From assembly GCA_015064725.1 (NCBI GenBank), contig SVRQ01000016.1:1-38727 (forward strand): a DNA stretch of 38,727 bases, written 5' to 3'. The DNA comes from Oscillospiraceae bacterium (lineage in GTDB: Bacteria > Bacillota > Clostridia > Oscillospirales > CAG-272). This document shows, piece by piece, positions 22,889 to 30,962 of the stretch; within the stretch, counting starts at the first letter, position 1, and every line of letters begins with the position of its first letter. The position numbers and the translations under genes are program-made. The notes below the pieces were generated by a model. That model saw only the letters and a program-made list of their open reading frames with translations, was not told where the DNA came from and did not search any database.

Positions 22889-25033
22889 ATGAAAAAAATG
22901 TCCAGAATACTTGTAGCGGTTCTTTGCCTTATGGTCCTTGTAGGCTGTATAAGCCCCGCATTTGCTGCAACGGCTCCTTTTACATCCTACACATACTCTA
23001 TGGATGGCGAACCGATGCTCTCTCCCGACGCTTACGTTCCCGAAAGAATCATTTCCAACTATGATATCGGTATTTCGGAACTTAAAGCCGCAAAAGACCT
23101 TTTCTTCGACAACGAAGGCAATCTCTATATTTCCGATACAGGTAACAATAGAGTTATCGTTTGCGATGACAACTTCAAAGTTCAGTTTGAGATCGCAAAC
23201 TTTACAAACGAACACGGTGTACCGGACTCTTTGAACTCCCCCCAGGGTTTGTTTGTAACAAACGAACTTATCTACGTGTGCGATACGAACAACTCCCGTA
23301 TAGTTTGCTTCGATCACGCAGGTAACTTTGCAAAGATCATTTACGCTCCCAAAGCTGACGTAATGGGCGAAGATACTATCTTCCACCCCGTTGCACTTTC
23401 CGTTGATGCTTCCGGCGGTATGTATATCGTATCCGACCAGACATACTCCGGTATCTTCTCCCTTGCTGCAGACGGTTCTTTCTTGGGCTTTATCGGCGCA
23501 CAGAAAGCAGACGTTCCGCTTGCAACAAGAATCCGCCGCCTTATTTTCCCCGATGTAACAGCTGAAGAATACGTAACAGCTACGTATAACAACTGTGCCA
23601 TCGACGCTGACGGCTTCCTTTACGTAACAACTAATGATATCGACGACGAAACTCTTTCTTCCGCTATCAAATCCGGTAACAAAGAGTACGCACCCGTAAA
23701 ACGCCTCAACAGTAAAGGCGACGATATCATGAAGAGAAACGGCTTCTTTATTCCTGCCGGTGAAATCGCTATTGACGGCGGTATGAACGCTTCCTCCTCT
23801 TCAACATCCGGTCCTTCCAGTATCATCGACGTAGCTCTCGGTGAAAACGGTATGTGGACTATCGTTGATAACAAGCGTTGCAGACTTTACACATACGATG
23901 GCGACGGCAACCTTCTCTTCGCTTTTGGTGACAAAGGCGCTCAGCTCGGTAACCTCAGCCAGCCCACAGCTATCGCATACCGCGGCAGCTCTCTCTACGT
24001 TCTCGACGCATCTCTTAACTCCATCACAGTTTTCAAGAGAAGCGTTTACGGCGACATTATTGCACAGGCTCTCAGACACACAGAAGACAGAGAATACGAT
24101 AAAGCTCTTGCAGACTGGGAAGAGATCCGTAAAGCTAACAACAACTTCGACTCCGCTTACATCGGTATCGGTACAAACCTTTACCGCCAGGGTGAAGATG
24201 TTGAAGGCGCATACGAAGAATCCCTTATGTACTTTGAATCTGCGGGTGACGTTACAAGCTACTCCACATCTTTCAAAGCTATCAGAAAAGCTTGGGTTGA
24301 AAAATACGTATTCGTTGTAATCATCGTAATCGTTGTTCTTTGCGTTGTTCTTTCCAAGTTCCTCAAGTACGTTGGCAAGAAGAACAAAGAAGGCATTACA
24401 AAACTCGGCAAGAGAACACTTTGGGAAGAATTCCTTTACGGCTTCTACCTCATTATGCATCCGTTCGATGCTTATTGGGATCTTAAACACGAAAAGAGAG
24501 GCTCTGTAAAAGGTGCGCTCCTTATCGACGCTCTCGTAGTTGTATCTTATATCTACTACACAGTCGGCAGATCCTACATCTTCAATCCTTCCAAGGGTCA
24601 CGTAAACATCATTTTCTCCGTTCTTACGGTTGCTGCTCCCCTTATGCTTTGGTGCGTTGCTAACTGGTGTCTTACAACACTCTTCGACGGTGAAGGTAAC
24701 TTCAAGGATATTTTCGTAGCTTCTTCCTACGCATTGTTCCCGCTCTTTATCTTCATTATCCCCGTTACACTTTGCACAAACATTGCATCTCTCGATGAAG
24801 CAAAGATCATTTCTCTCGTACTCACCATCTCCTTTGTATGGCTCGGTATGCTCTTGTTCTTTGGTATGGCTACAACACACGGCTATTCAATGGGCAAAAA
24901 TATTCTTATCACAGCTGCGACGCTTCTTGGTATGATGTTTATTATGTTTATCATTATGTTGTTTACAAACCTCATTCAGCAGATGGTAAGCTTCATTACG
25001 GATATCGTTACCGAAGTTTCGTTGCGCGGTTAA
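22889..25033 (+). CDS. Secreted NHL-repeat/TPR-like protein with C-terminal Yip1-type membrane domain
   Basis: A 714-residue chimera that I recognise by its parts only. A signal sequence with a possible lipobox (LVLVGC, cysteine at about 20) is followed by NHL-type beta-propeller repeats (about 60-385), shown by repeated patterns such as EGNLYISDTGNNRVIVCDD, LIYVCDTNNSRIVCFDHAG and SLYVLDASLNSITVFKRS. A TPR-like helical part (about 390-470) comes next, then a membrane span (about 473-492, FVVIIVIVVLCVVL). A Yip1-like bundle of about five spans (about 505-714) starts LWEEFLYGFYLIMHPFDAYW. The propeller would face outward and the bundle sit in the membrane. AAAGGAGGGAAACGTTATT-ATG sets the start. 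Its position between two permease pairs implies a role in the same transport or sensing machine; the function is unknown. Confidence 0.85.
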   Translation: MKKMSRILVAVLCLMVLVGCISPAFAATAPFTSYTYSMDGEPMLSPDAYVPERIISNYDIGISELKAAKDLFFDNEGNLYISDTGNNRVIVCDDNFKVQFEIANFTNEHGVPDSLNSPQGLFVTNELIYVCDTNNSRIVCFDHAGNFAKIIYAPKADVMGEDTIFHPVALSVDASGGMYIVSDQTYSGIFSLAADGSFLGFIGAQKADVPLATRIRRLIFPDVTAEEYVTATYNNCAIDADGFLYVTTNDIDDETLSSAIKSGNKEYAPVKRLNSKGDDIMKRNGFFIPAGEIAIDGGMNASSSSTSGPSSIIDVALGENGMWTIVDNKRCRLYTYDGDGNLLFAFGDKGAQLGNLSQPTAIAYRGSSLYVLDASLNSITVFKRSVYGDIIAQALRHTEDREYDKALADWEEIRKANNNFDSAYIGIGTNLYRQGEDVEGAYEESLMYFESAGDVTSYSTSFKAIRKAWVEKYVFVVIIVIVVLCVVLSKFLKYVGKKNKEGITKLGKRTLWEEFLYGFYLIMHPFDAYWDLKHEKRGSVKGALLIDALVVVSYIYYTVGRSYIFNPSKGHVNIIFSVLTVAAPLMLWCVANWCLTTLFDGEGNFKDIFVASSYALFPLFIFIIPVTLCTNIASLDEAKIISLVLTISFVWLGMLLFFGMATTHGYSMGKNILITAATLLGMMFIMFIIMLFTNLIQQMVSFITDIVTEVSLRG

Positions 25034-25051
25034 TAGCAGGGAGGATAAATA

Positions 25052-28000
25052 ATGAAAAAATTTAGAATATTGTCTGTCATCTTGGCGATGGCGATATTAG
25101 TTGCTGCTTTTTCGCTCCCTGTTGGTGCGGTTTCCATTGACTCTTATACTTCCACCTCGTACACCGAGGCGGAAGCTAAAGTCGAAACAATGACTTCCGT
25201 ATATAAGAGCGAAGAATACGGCTATGAAATGTTCATTGATTCGCTTTCCGGCGAATTCGCCATCAAAGATCTTGACACAGGAAAATATACTTTTTCCAAC
25301 CCCTATGATGTAGCTGTTAACAGCTCCATTACAGATATCAAAAAGCAGGCTTTGCTTTCTCAGATCTTGATCAAATATACCGATACGGTTACAGCCGCTA
25401 CGAGCTACTTGGGAAGCTTTACTTCCGCAGCGCTCCTCGGCGATCAGATCGAAGTTAAAAGAATTGCAGACGGTATCCGCGTTGAATACGCTATCGGTAC
25501 TGTTGAATCCAAACGTCTTGTTCCCCGTATGATCGAAAAGGGAAGATTTGAAACTCTCATCTACAAAAAGCTCGAAAGCCTTCTCGACAGCAAAGCAGTT
25601 ACTTTGACTGACGAAGAAAGATTCGTAATTGAAAATATCTACAAATCCTCCTATACACTCGTTGACCTTTCCAAGGAAACGATCGAAAATACGATCCAGA
25701 CGCTCAAGAACGCTTACCCCGTTCTCCAGACAAACCCTGAACTTAAATTCTACGTTATCAAGGACAACTCTGAAAAGACTCTCAAGAGAATTGAAGATCT
25801 TATCAGAAACTACTGCCCTGAATATACATTCGATGAACTCGAATATGACCACGAATTGACAGGTTACGAAGGAACAGAAAAAGAACCCCCGCTTTTCCGC
25901 CTTGCTGTTGAATATACGTTCGACGAAAACGGCTTCAGCGCAACTGTTCCCGCAAAGAGTATCAGATACAATGAAACAAACTATACTCTTGACTCCATTA
26001 CGATCCTTCCTTACTTCGGCTGCAGCACAGTAAAAGAAGTTGCCGGCAAAAAGACAACAGGCGGTTACCTCTTCCTTCCCGACGGTAGCGGTACTATCCT
26101 TGAGTACTACAACGCTGACGGCTCTATAAAGACAGGTGCACAGAACATCTCCGTTTACGGCATCGACTATGCTTACGAAGATCTTACAGCAGCTAACAAT
26201 ACAGCAAACTCTCAGGTTTGCCGTATCCCCGTATTTGGTCTTACAGACTATTACACGATCACAAAAGAAGTTGTAAGAAGCGGCAGACCTAATATGATCA
26301 CTTCCTCTTCCGACCGCACAGGTTACGTTGCGATCATTGAAGAAGGCGAATCTCTTGCTACTATCACAGCTTCTCTTGGTACAATGCTTTGGACCAACCT
26401 TGCTATCGGTGAATGCGAATACAACACGGTTTACGCATCCTTCTCTATGCAGCAGACGGATAAAGTATCCCTCGGTTCTTCCTTGGGCGGCGGCTCCGGT
26501 ATTTCCAAGAGCATCGATACAAGATACACAGGTAACTACACTATCCGTTACATCCTCCTCGGAGATTCCGAAGATGCAGCAGAAGAACCCACATACGTTG
26601 GTATGGCTTCCGCTTACCGTAACTACCTTATCAGCACGGGCGCTATCGCAAAATTCTCCGCAGAAGAACTCAAATCCCAGCTTCCTCTCTACATCCAGAC
26701 ACTTGGCTCTATGAGAGTTGAAGACACATTCCTTACATTCCCCGTAACTGTTACAAAGGCTCTTACATCCTTTGATGATATCAAAGCGATGACATCTACG
26801 CTTGGCGATTCCGGTGTTGACAATATCAAGTATATCCTCACAGGCTATGCTAACGGTACTGCTTCTTATTCCGAGTATCCCACGTACGTTAAGTTCAACA
26901 GCAAGGTTGGCGGCAACAAGGGATACAAAGACCTTATTGATTTTGCTATCGATGAAGGCATCGAGATCCTTCCCAACTTTGACTTTGTAAACGTAAGAAG
27001 AGCAGGCTCCGGCTTCAAATATAAGAAGCACGCTGCCCTCACAATGACAGATCGTTATGCTACAAAACGTGACTATGACTCCGTATCCCAGGCTATTGAA
27101 AGCTTTGGTAGAGTTAACATCGTTTCCACAGGCGCATACGATTACATCTACACAAAATTTGCTAAATCCTTTGATAAGCTCTTCAAAGACTTCGACGGAT
27201 ATAATGGCGCACTTGCCGCTTTGACGCTTGGCACAGACCTTAACTCCGACTTTGACGCTGAAGATCCTATCACACGTGAAGACTCCAAGAATAATACTGT
27301 AGATTTTATCGACGCACTTTACCAGAATTACGATGCGATATTGGTTGAAGGCGGTAATGCTTACACAATTCCTTACGTAACAGACATCGTTTCTGTTCCG
27401 CTCGATAACAGTAACTACGCTATCTCCACAGCAGCCGTTCCCTTTATGGGTATCGTGCTCCACGGTTGCATCGATTACTCCGGTTCTCCTCTCAATATGG
27501 CGGGCGACGTTATGTACGAAGTATTGAAGTCCATCGAAAACGGTGCTTCTCCTTACTTCTTGCTCGCATACAAGAACGTTGAAGAGCTCAAGAACGTAGG
27601 CGGTAAATTGAGCGACTACTATTCCGTAAACTTTGAAACTTGGGAAAGCGACGTTGTAAAATATTACAATATCCTCAACAAGGCTATCGGCGATCTTCAG
27701 GATGCGGTTATCACAGAGCACTCTGTTGTTACAGCATTCAAGACAAATACAAAAGCTGAAACAGGCAACGAATCCGACGAAGCGAATATGCTCTTCGCGG
27801 AACTCAGAACTGCTAAAGAGCTTGTTGAAACAACTTCCAAGGCTTACTATGCAGCAGTTGAAGAAACAGATAAGATCGTAAGCGATCAGAAAAATGCGGA
27901 TCTTGCTCTTACGGCAGAAAACGCAGCAAAGGCTGCTTACCTCAACGCTCAGACAAGACTTGATCTTGTTCAGGACCTTATTAAGAGAAATGCTGTTGCT

Positions 28001-28471
28001 AACGTTGTTTCCGTAACATATGCAGCGGAAAACGGCAAGACAAAGACCTTCTATATCAACTACAACAACTATGCTGTAGCTATTGAAGATCCCAACGGTA
28101 ACGCTTATACTCTTACAGGTATGTCTTTTGTTGAAAAAGCAAAACTTGAAGGTATAGCAAACAAGATATCTGTTCGTGAAGACGTTACAGCTTTCGTTCC
28201 CGCAACAACAGCTCTTGCTGAATTTGCTTCTGCAAACGAAAATCTTGAAAAGGCAGTTGCTTCCGGCAATGCAAACTCTATCAAGCGTGCTCAGGAAGCT
28301 ATGCAGCTTGTTCTCGGTGATATCAGAACAACAACTACAAACGTTGCTAAGATCACAGATAACAACGGCGATATCGTTTACATCAACTATGAAACAAGCG
28401 CGGTTATCATCAAGATAAGCGATACTGAATATCAGCTTATCTCCGCACAAAGCTATCTTATGAATGATTGA
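25052..28471 (+). CDS. Secreted DUF5696-like protein, possible glycoside-active barrel
   Basis: A 1139-residue protein with a signal peptide (AILVAAFSLPVGAVS). The N-terminal part has the pattern of a beta-sandwich (GYEMFIDSLSGEFAIKDLDT). The middle part has FLPDGSGTILEYYNADG (about 345-361) and a barrel-like segment (about 550-890) containing GIEILPNFDFVNV, AVPFMGIVLHGCIDYSG and ASPYFLLAYKNVEEL; from memory this matches proteins labelled DUF5696 that sit beside sugar ABC genes in Paenibacillus and Clostridia. The C-terminal quarter has two helical, probably coiled-coil stretches (about 910-985, 1040-1098), each followed by a short beta module: FYINYNNYAVAIEDPNGNAY and VYINYETSAVIIKISDTEYQ. 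No residue can be named as catalytic. GGGAGGATAAATA-ATG sets the start. It could be a glycan hydrolase or a glycan-holding protein. Confidence 0.82.
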   Translation: MKKFRILSVILAMAILVAAFSLPVGAVSIDSYTSTSYTEAEAKVETMTSVYKSEEYGYEMFIDSLSGEFAIKDLDTGKYTFSNPYDVAVNSSITDIKKQALLSQILIKYTDTVTAATSYLGSFTSAALLGDQIEVKRIADGIRVEYAIGTVESKRLVPRMIEKGRFETLIYKKLESLLDSKAVTLTDEERFVIENIYKSSYTLVDLSKETIENTIQTLKNAYPVLQTNPELKFYVIKDNSEKTLKRIEDLIRNYCPEYTFDELEYDHELTGYEGTEKEPPLFRLAVEYTFDENGFSATVPAKSIRYNETNYTLDSITILPYFGCSTVKEVAGKKTTGGYLFLPDGSGTILEYYNADGSIKTGAQNISVYGIDYAYEDLTAANNTANSQVCRIPVFGLTDYYTITKEVVRSGRPNMITSSSDRTGYVAIIEEGESLATITASLGTMLWTNLAIGECEYNTVYASFSMQQTDKVSLGSSLGGGSGISKSIDTRYTGNYTIRYILLGDSEDAAEEPTYVGMASAYRNYLISTGAIAKFSAEELKSQLPLYIQTLGSMRVEDTFLTFPVTVTKALTSFDDIKAMTSTLGDSGVDNIKYILTGYANGTASYSEYPTYVKFNSKVGGNKGYKDLIDFAIDEGIEILPNFDFVNVRRAGSGFKYKKHAALTMTDRYATKRDYDSVSQAIESFGRVNIVSTGAYDYIYTKFAKSFDKLFKDFDGYNGALAALTLGTDLNSDFDAEDPITREDSKNNTVDFIDALYQNYDAILVEGGNAYTIPYVTDIVSVPLDNSNYAISTAAVPFMGIVLHGCIDYSGSPLNMAGDVMYEVLKSIENGASPYFLLAYKNVEELKNVGGKLSDYYSVNFETWESDVVKYYNILNKAIGDLQDAVITEHSVVTAFKTNTKAETGNESDEANMLFAELRTAKELVETTSKAYYAAVEETDKIVSDQKNADLALTAENAAKAAYLNAQTRLDLVQDLIKRNAVANVVSVTYAAENGKTKTFYINYNNYAVAIEDPNGNAYTLTGMSFVEKAKLEGIANKISVREDVTAFVPATTALAEFASANENLEKAVASGNANSIKRAQEAMQLVLGDIRTTTTNVAKITDNNGDIVYINYETSAVIIKISDTEYQLISAQSYLMND

Positions 28472-28489
28472 AAGGAGGAGTAACTTATT

Positions 28490-29503
28490 ATGAATAACAC
28501 AGCAGTTAAACAAGAAAAAAGCGCGCCCAAGCGTGCACATAAAGGTGCTTCTCTTAACGCCAGAAAGGCGAGAATGGGTTGGATATTCGTTCTTCCTTTC
28601 GTTATAGGTTTGCTCCTTGTTTATCTTCCCGTAATGTTTGAATCCCTCAGTTATAGTTTTGCTAACTATAACAAGGTTGCAGCTATTCAGGGCGGCGGTT
28701 ACACGCTGACCTGGGTAGGCTTCGACAACTACAAAGAAGTTTTCTCTATGACGGTTGACGCAAGCTCCGGTGAAACATTTATCGAAATGCTTTTCAAGAG
28801 CCTTGGCAGCCAGGCGATAGATATCATCGCAATATTGATGCTCTCTTTGTTCATCGCGGTTCTTCTTAATACAAAAATGGTTGGACGCGCAGCGTTCCGT
28901 GCTATCTTCTTCATTCCCGTTGTTGTTGGTGCAGGTATTATTACAAGAATTGATGCTACATCCGCTGAAATTCTTGCAACAGCTTCCGGTGTTCTTGAAG
29001 GTATCGACCAGGGCGCAGTTGAAGGCGGCGGCTTTGGAAGCATAGCAAGCGCTATGGATATGGGCGCGATGTTTGAAAATCTCGGTATTGGCGGCGGCCT
29101 TGTAGGCATTGTTTCCGACCTTGTTACTAATATTTTCAATATCGTAAACCGTTCCGGCGTACAGATGCTTATATTCCTTGCAGGTCTTCAGTCTATTTCT
29201 CCTTCCGTTTATGAATCTTGCGAAGTTGAAGGCGCATCTGCTTGGGAAATCTTCTGGAAGATCACACTTCCTATGCTCAGCCCTATGATTTTGACAAACG
29301 CCATTTACACCGTTATCGATGCGTTTACGTCCGAAAGCAACGTAGTAATGATCAATATTTTGGGTGAAGAGCTTACATTGTCTCCTGATCCTATCCAGTC
29401 TGCTAAAGCCTGGTTGTACTTCGCTGTAGTTGCACTTGCGTTGATCCTTGTATCTGCTATCTGCTCCTCGTTCGTGTTCTACCAGCGTCGTAACGATGAT
29501 TGA
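28490..29503 (+). CDS. Sugar ABC transporter permease, UgpA/LplB type (pair 2)
   Basis: A 337-residue CUT1 permease: basic tail, first span WIFVLPFVIGLLLVYLPVMF, and EAA loop in the form ESCEVEGASAWEIFWKITLP (about 243-262). Between two membrane spans it carries a roughly 60-residue glycine-rich extracellular loop (about 154-217, including EGGGFGSIASAMDMGAMFEN and GIGGGLVGIV), clearly longer than in the pair 1 permease. It begins 18 bases after the DUF5696-like gene with AAAGGAGGAGTAACTTATT-ATG. The sequence differs strongly from the pair 1 subunit at 21013, so this is not a recent duplication. Confidence 0.93.
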   Translation: MNNTAVKQEKSAPKRAHKGASLNARKARMGWIFVLPFVIGLLLVYLPVMFESLSYSFANYNKVAAIQGGGYTLTWVGFDNYKEVFSMTVDASSGETFIEMLFKSLGSQAIDIIAILMLSLFIAVLLNTKMVGRAAFRAIFFIPVVVGAGIITRIDATSAEILATASGVLEGIDQGAVEGGGFGSIASAMDMGAMFENLGIGGGLVGIVSDLVTNIFNIVNRSGVQMLIFLAGLQSISPSVYESCEVEGASAWEIFWKITLPMLSPMILTNAIYTVIDAFTSESNVVMINILGEELTLSPDPIQSAKAWLYFAVVALALILVSAICSSFVFYQRRNDD

Positions 29504-29523
29504 GAAGGAGGGAAAAATAATCT

Positions 29524-30585
29524 ATGAATAATCAAGCTAAAATAACAAAAGAGTCTAAAAACAAAATCAGAGCTGATTTTGATAGAGCTCCGCTTTCCGA
29601 AAGATTGAAAGCTAAGTATTTGAACACATATTTCTATAAAAAGATTCTTATGTCTTTGTTCAAATTCCTTCTTCTTCTCGGTATTTCCTACGTAATTCTT
29701 TATCCGTTTATCTCTAAAATTTTGCAGTCTTTCTTCAGCCCCTTGGATATGGTACAGACCGACGTACAGCTCGTTCCCAAATATCCGACGGTTCAGACTT
29801 ACAGCCTCCTTGTTACCGAAAACGGCTACTTTACAGCGCTTCTTAACACGGCGATAATCTCCCTTGTGTGTGCGCTTATCCAGACTTTTGTCTGCGCGTT
29901 TATCGGTTACGGCTTTGCTAAGTTTAAATTCAAAGGCAGCAAATTCCTCTTCGTGTTCGTAATCGCTACACTCTTGGTTCCTCCGAAGATCCTTGCATCT
30001 TCTCTTGTTCAGCGTTTCGTTCACTTTGACATTTTCGGTTTGTTTGAAGCGACAGGCTTCTACGAAGCTTTGGGATTGCAGTCAGGTATTCACGGTACGT
30101 ACATCCCGTTCTTGCTCCTTTCCGTTACAGGTCTTGCATTTAAGAACGGCTTGTTTATCTACCTTATGAGACAGTTCTATCGCGGTATTCCCGATGAACT
30201 TGAAGAAGCTTCTTATGTTGACGGTTACGGTGTTTTCAAAACATTCTTCCGCATCATTCTCCCTTGCTCCGTTCCTATGCTTATCACAATTTTCGTTCTT
30301 TCCTTCTCTTGGCAGTGGACAGATATTTTCTATACAAATATCTTCCTTCCCAACTCCGACAAGGTTCTTCTTACAAGCAATGCGTTCTGGTCCACAATGC
30401 CCACAACACTTAAAGCTATCAGCGAAGAGATCCTTATCGGTAACGATACGGCACAGGCTTCCTTTGCAGCTATCGTAATGAATACAGCAGGTATGCTCGT
30501 TGTAGCTCCTCTTATCATTCTCTACCTCTTCTGCCAGAGATACCTTATCCAGGGTATCGCTCACTCCGGTTTCGGTGGTGTATAA
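29524..30585 (+). CDS. Carbohydrate ABC transporter permease, MalG type (pair 2)
   Basis: A 353-residue permease and partner of the preceding gene. Six spans, starting LMSLFKFLLLLGISYVILYP, and the EAA loop EASYVDGYGVFKTFFRIILP (about 231-250) identify it. It is some 60 residues longer than the pair 1 MalG-type subunit, partly through its N-terminal tail and a loop near HFDIFGLFEATGFYEALGLQ. GAAGGAGGGAAAAATAATCT-ATG sets the start, 20 bases after its partner's stop. It is the last gene of the operon; no ATPase gene follows, and two tandem hairpins close the transcript. Confidence 0.93.
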   Translation: MNNQAKITKESKNKIRADFDRAPLSERLKAKYLNTYFYKKILMSLFKFLLLLGISYVILYPFISKILQSFFSPLDMVQTDVQLVPKYPTVQTYSLLVTENGYFTALLNTAIISLVCALIQTFVCAFIGYGFAKFKFKGSKFLFVFVIATLLVPPKILASSLVQRFVHFDIFGLFEATGFYEALGLQSGIHGTYIPFLLLSVTGLAFKNGLFIYLMRQFYRGIPDELEEASYVDGYGVFKTFFRIILPCSVPMLITIFVLSFSWQWTDIFYTNIFLPNSDKVLLTSNAFWSTMPTTLKAISEEILIGNDTAQASFAAIVMNTAGMLVVAPLIILYLFCQRYLIQGIAHSGFGGV

Positions 30586-30613
30586 TACCTCAGGTAATTT
30601 ATCACAAGAACAT

Positions 30614-30642
30614 AAAAAAGCGCCCGTATGGGCGCTTTTTTT
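30614..30642 (+). terminator. Intrinsic terminator of the ABC operon
   Basis: AAAAAAGCGCCC-GTAT-GGGCGCTTTTTTT, a strong GC stem followed by seven T's, lies 28 bases after the last permease stop. Confidence 0.93.
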
Positions 30643-30708
30643 ATAAAATAGGAAAGTGCGCGTGGAACGTGCGCAATTTTGCTTGCTCAAACAAAGTTTT
30701 CCTTATAC

Positions 30709-30735
30709 AAAAACGCCCTTAAAAGGGCGTTTTTA
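30709..30735. terminator. Second hairpin (back-up terminator)
   Basis: AAAAACGCCCTT-AAAAGGGCGTTTTTA forms another short GC hairpin with A/T arms about 70 bases after the first. The rest of 30736-30916 shows no gene; a weak hairpin (AATAAGGCGC...GCGCATTATT, near 30815-30839) is visible in it. Confidence 0.75.
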
Positions 30736-30916
30736 GCCCGAAAAGTCAACTTTGTTCTGCAATATAAAATTTGTGAGCCTTGTATTTATATAAAAGATGT
30801 GAAATGGCTTAAAATAAGGCGCGCTGTGCGCATTATTTGCGAAGTTCGTGTGTAAACCTTGATGAATGAGAAATGTCGCTGTAACACGCTGTTTTAATTC
30901 GAAAAAAATGCAAACT

Positions 30917-30947
30917 AAAAGCCGAGTGCATATGCACTCGGCTTTTT
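30917..30947 (-). terminator. Terminator of the Ig-like surface protein gene
   Basis: AAAAGCCGAGTGCA-TATGCACTCGGCTTTTT is a 14-bp near-perfect inverted repeat 16 bases beyond the stop of the minus-strand gene. The T-tract on the minus strand is CTTTTAG. It can also stop plus-strand read-through. Confidence 0.88.
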
Positions 30948-30962
30948 GAACCTAATGAATTA

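Noticed and set aside
25097-28540. 1147-codon open frame opposite the DUF5696-like gene
   Set aside because: Cysteine- and phenylalanine-rich translation without domain pattern; it mirrors a gene with signal peptide and good ribosome binding site. It is an effect of codon bias.
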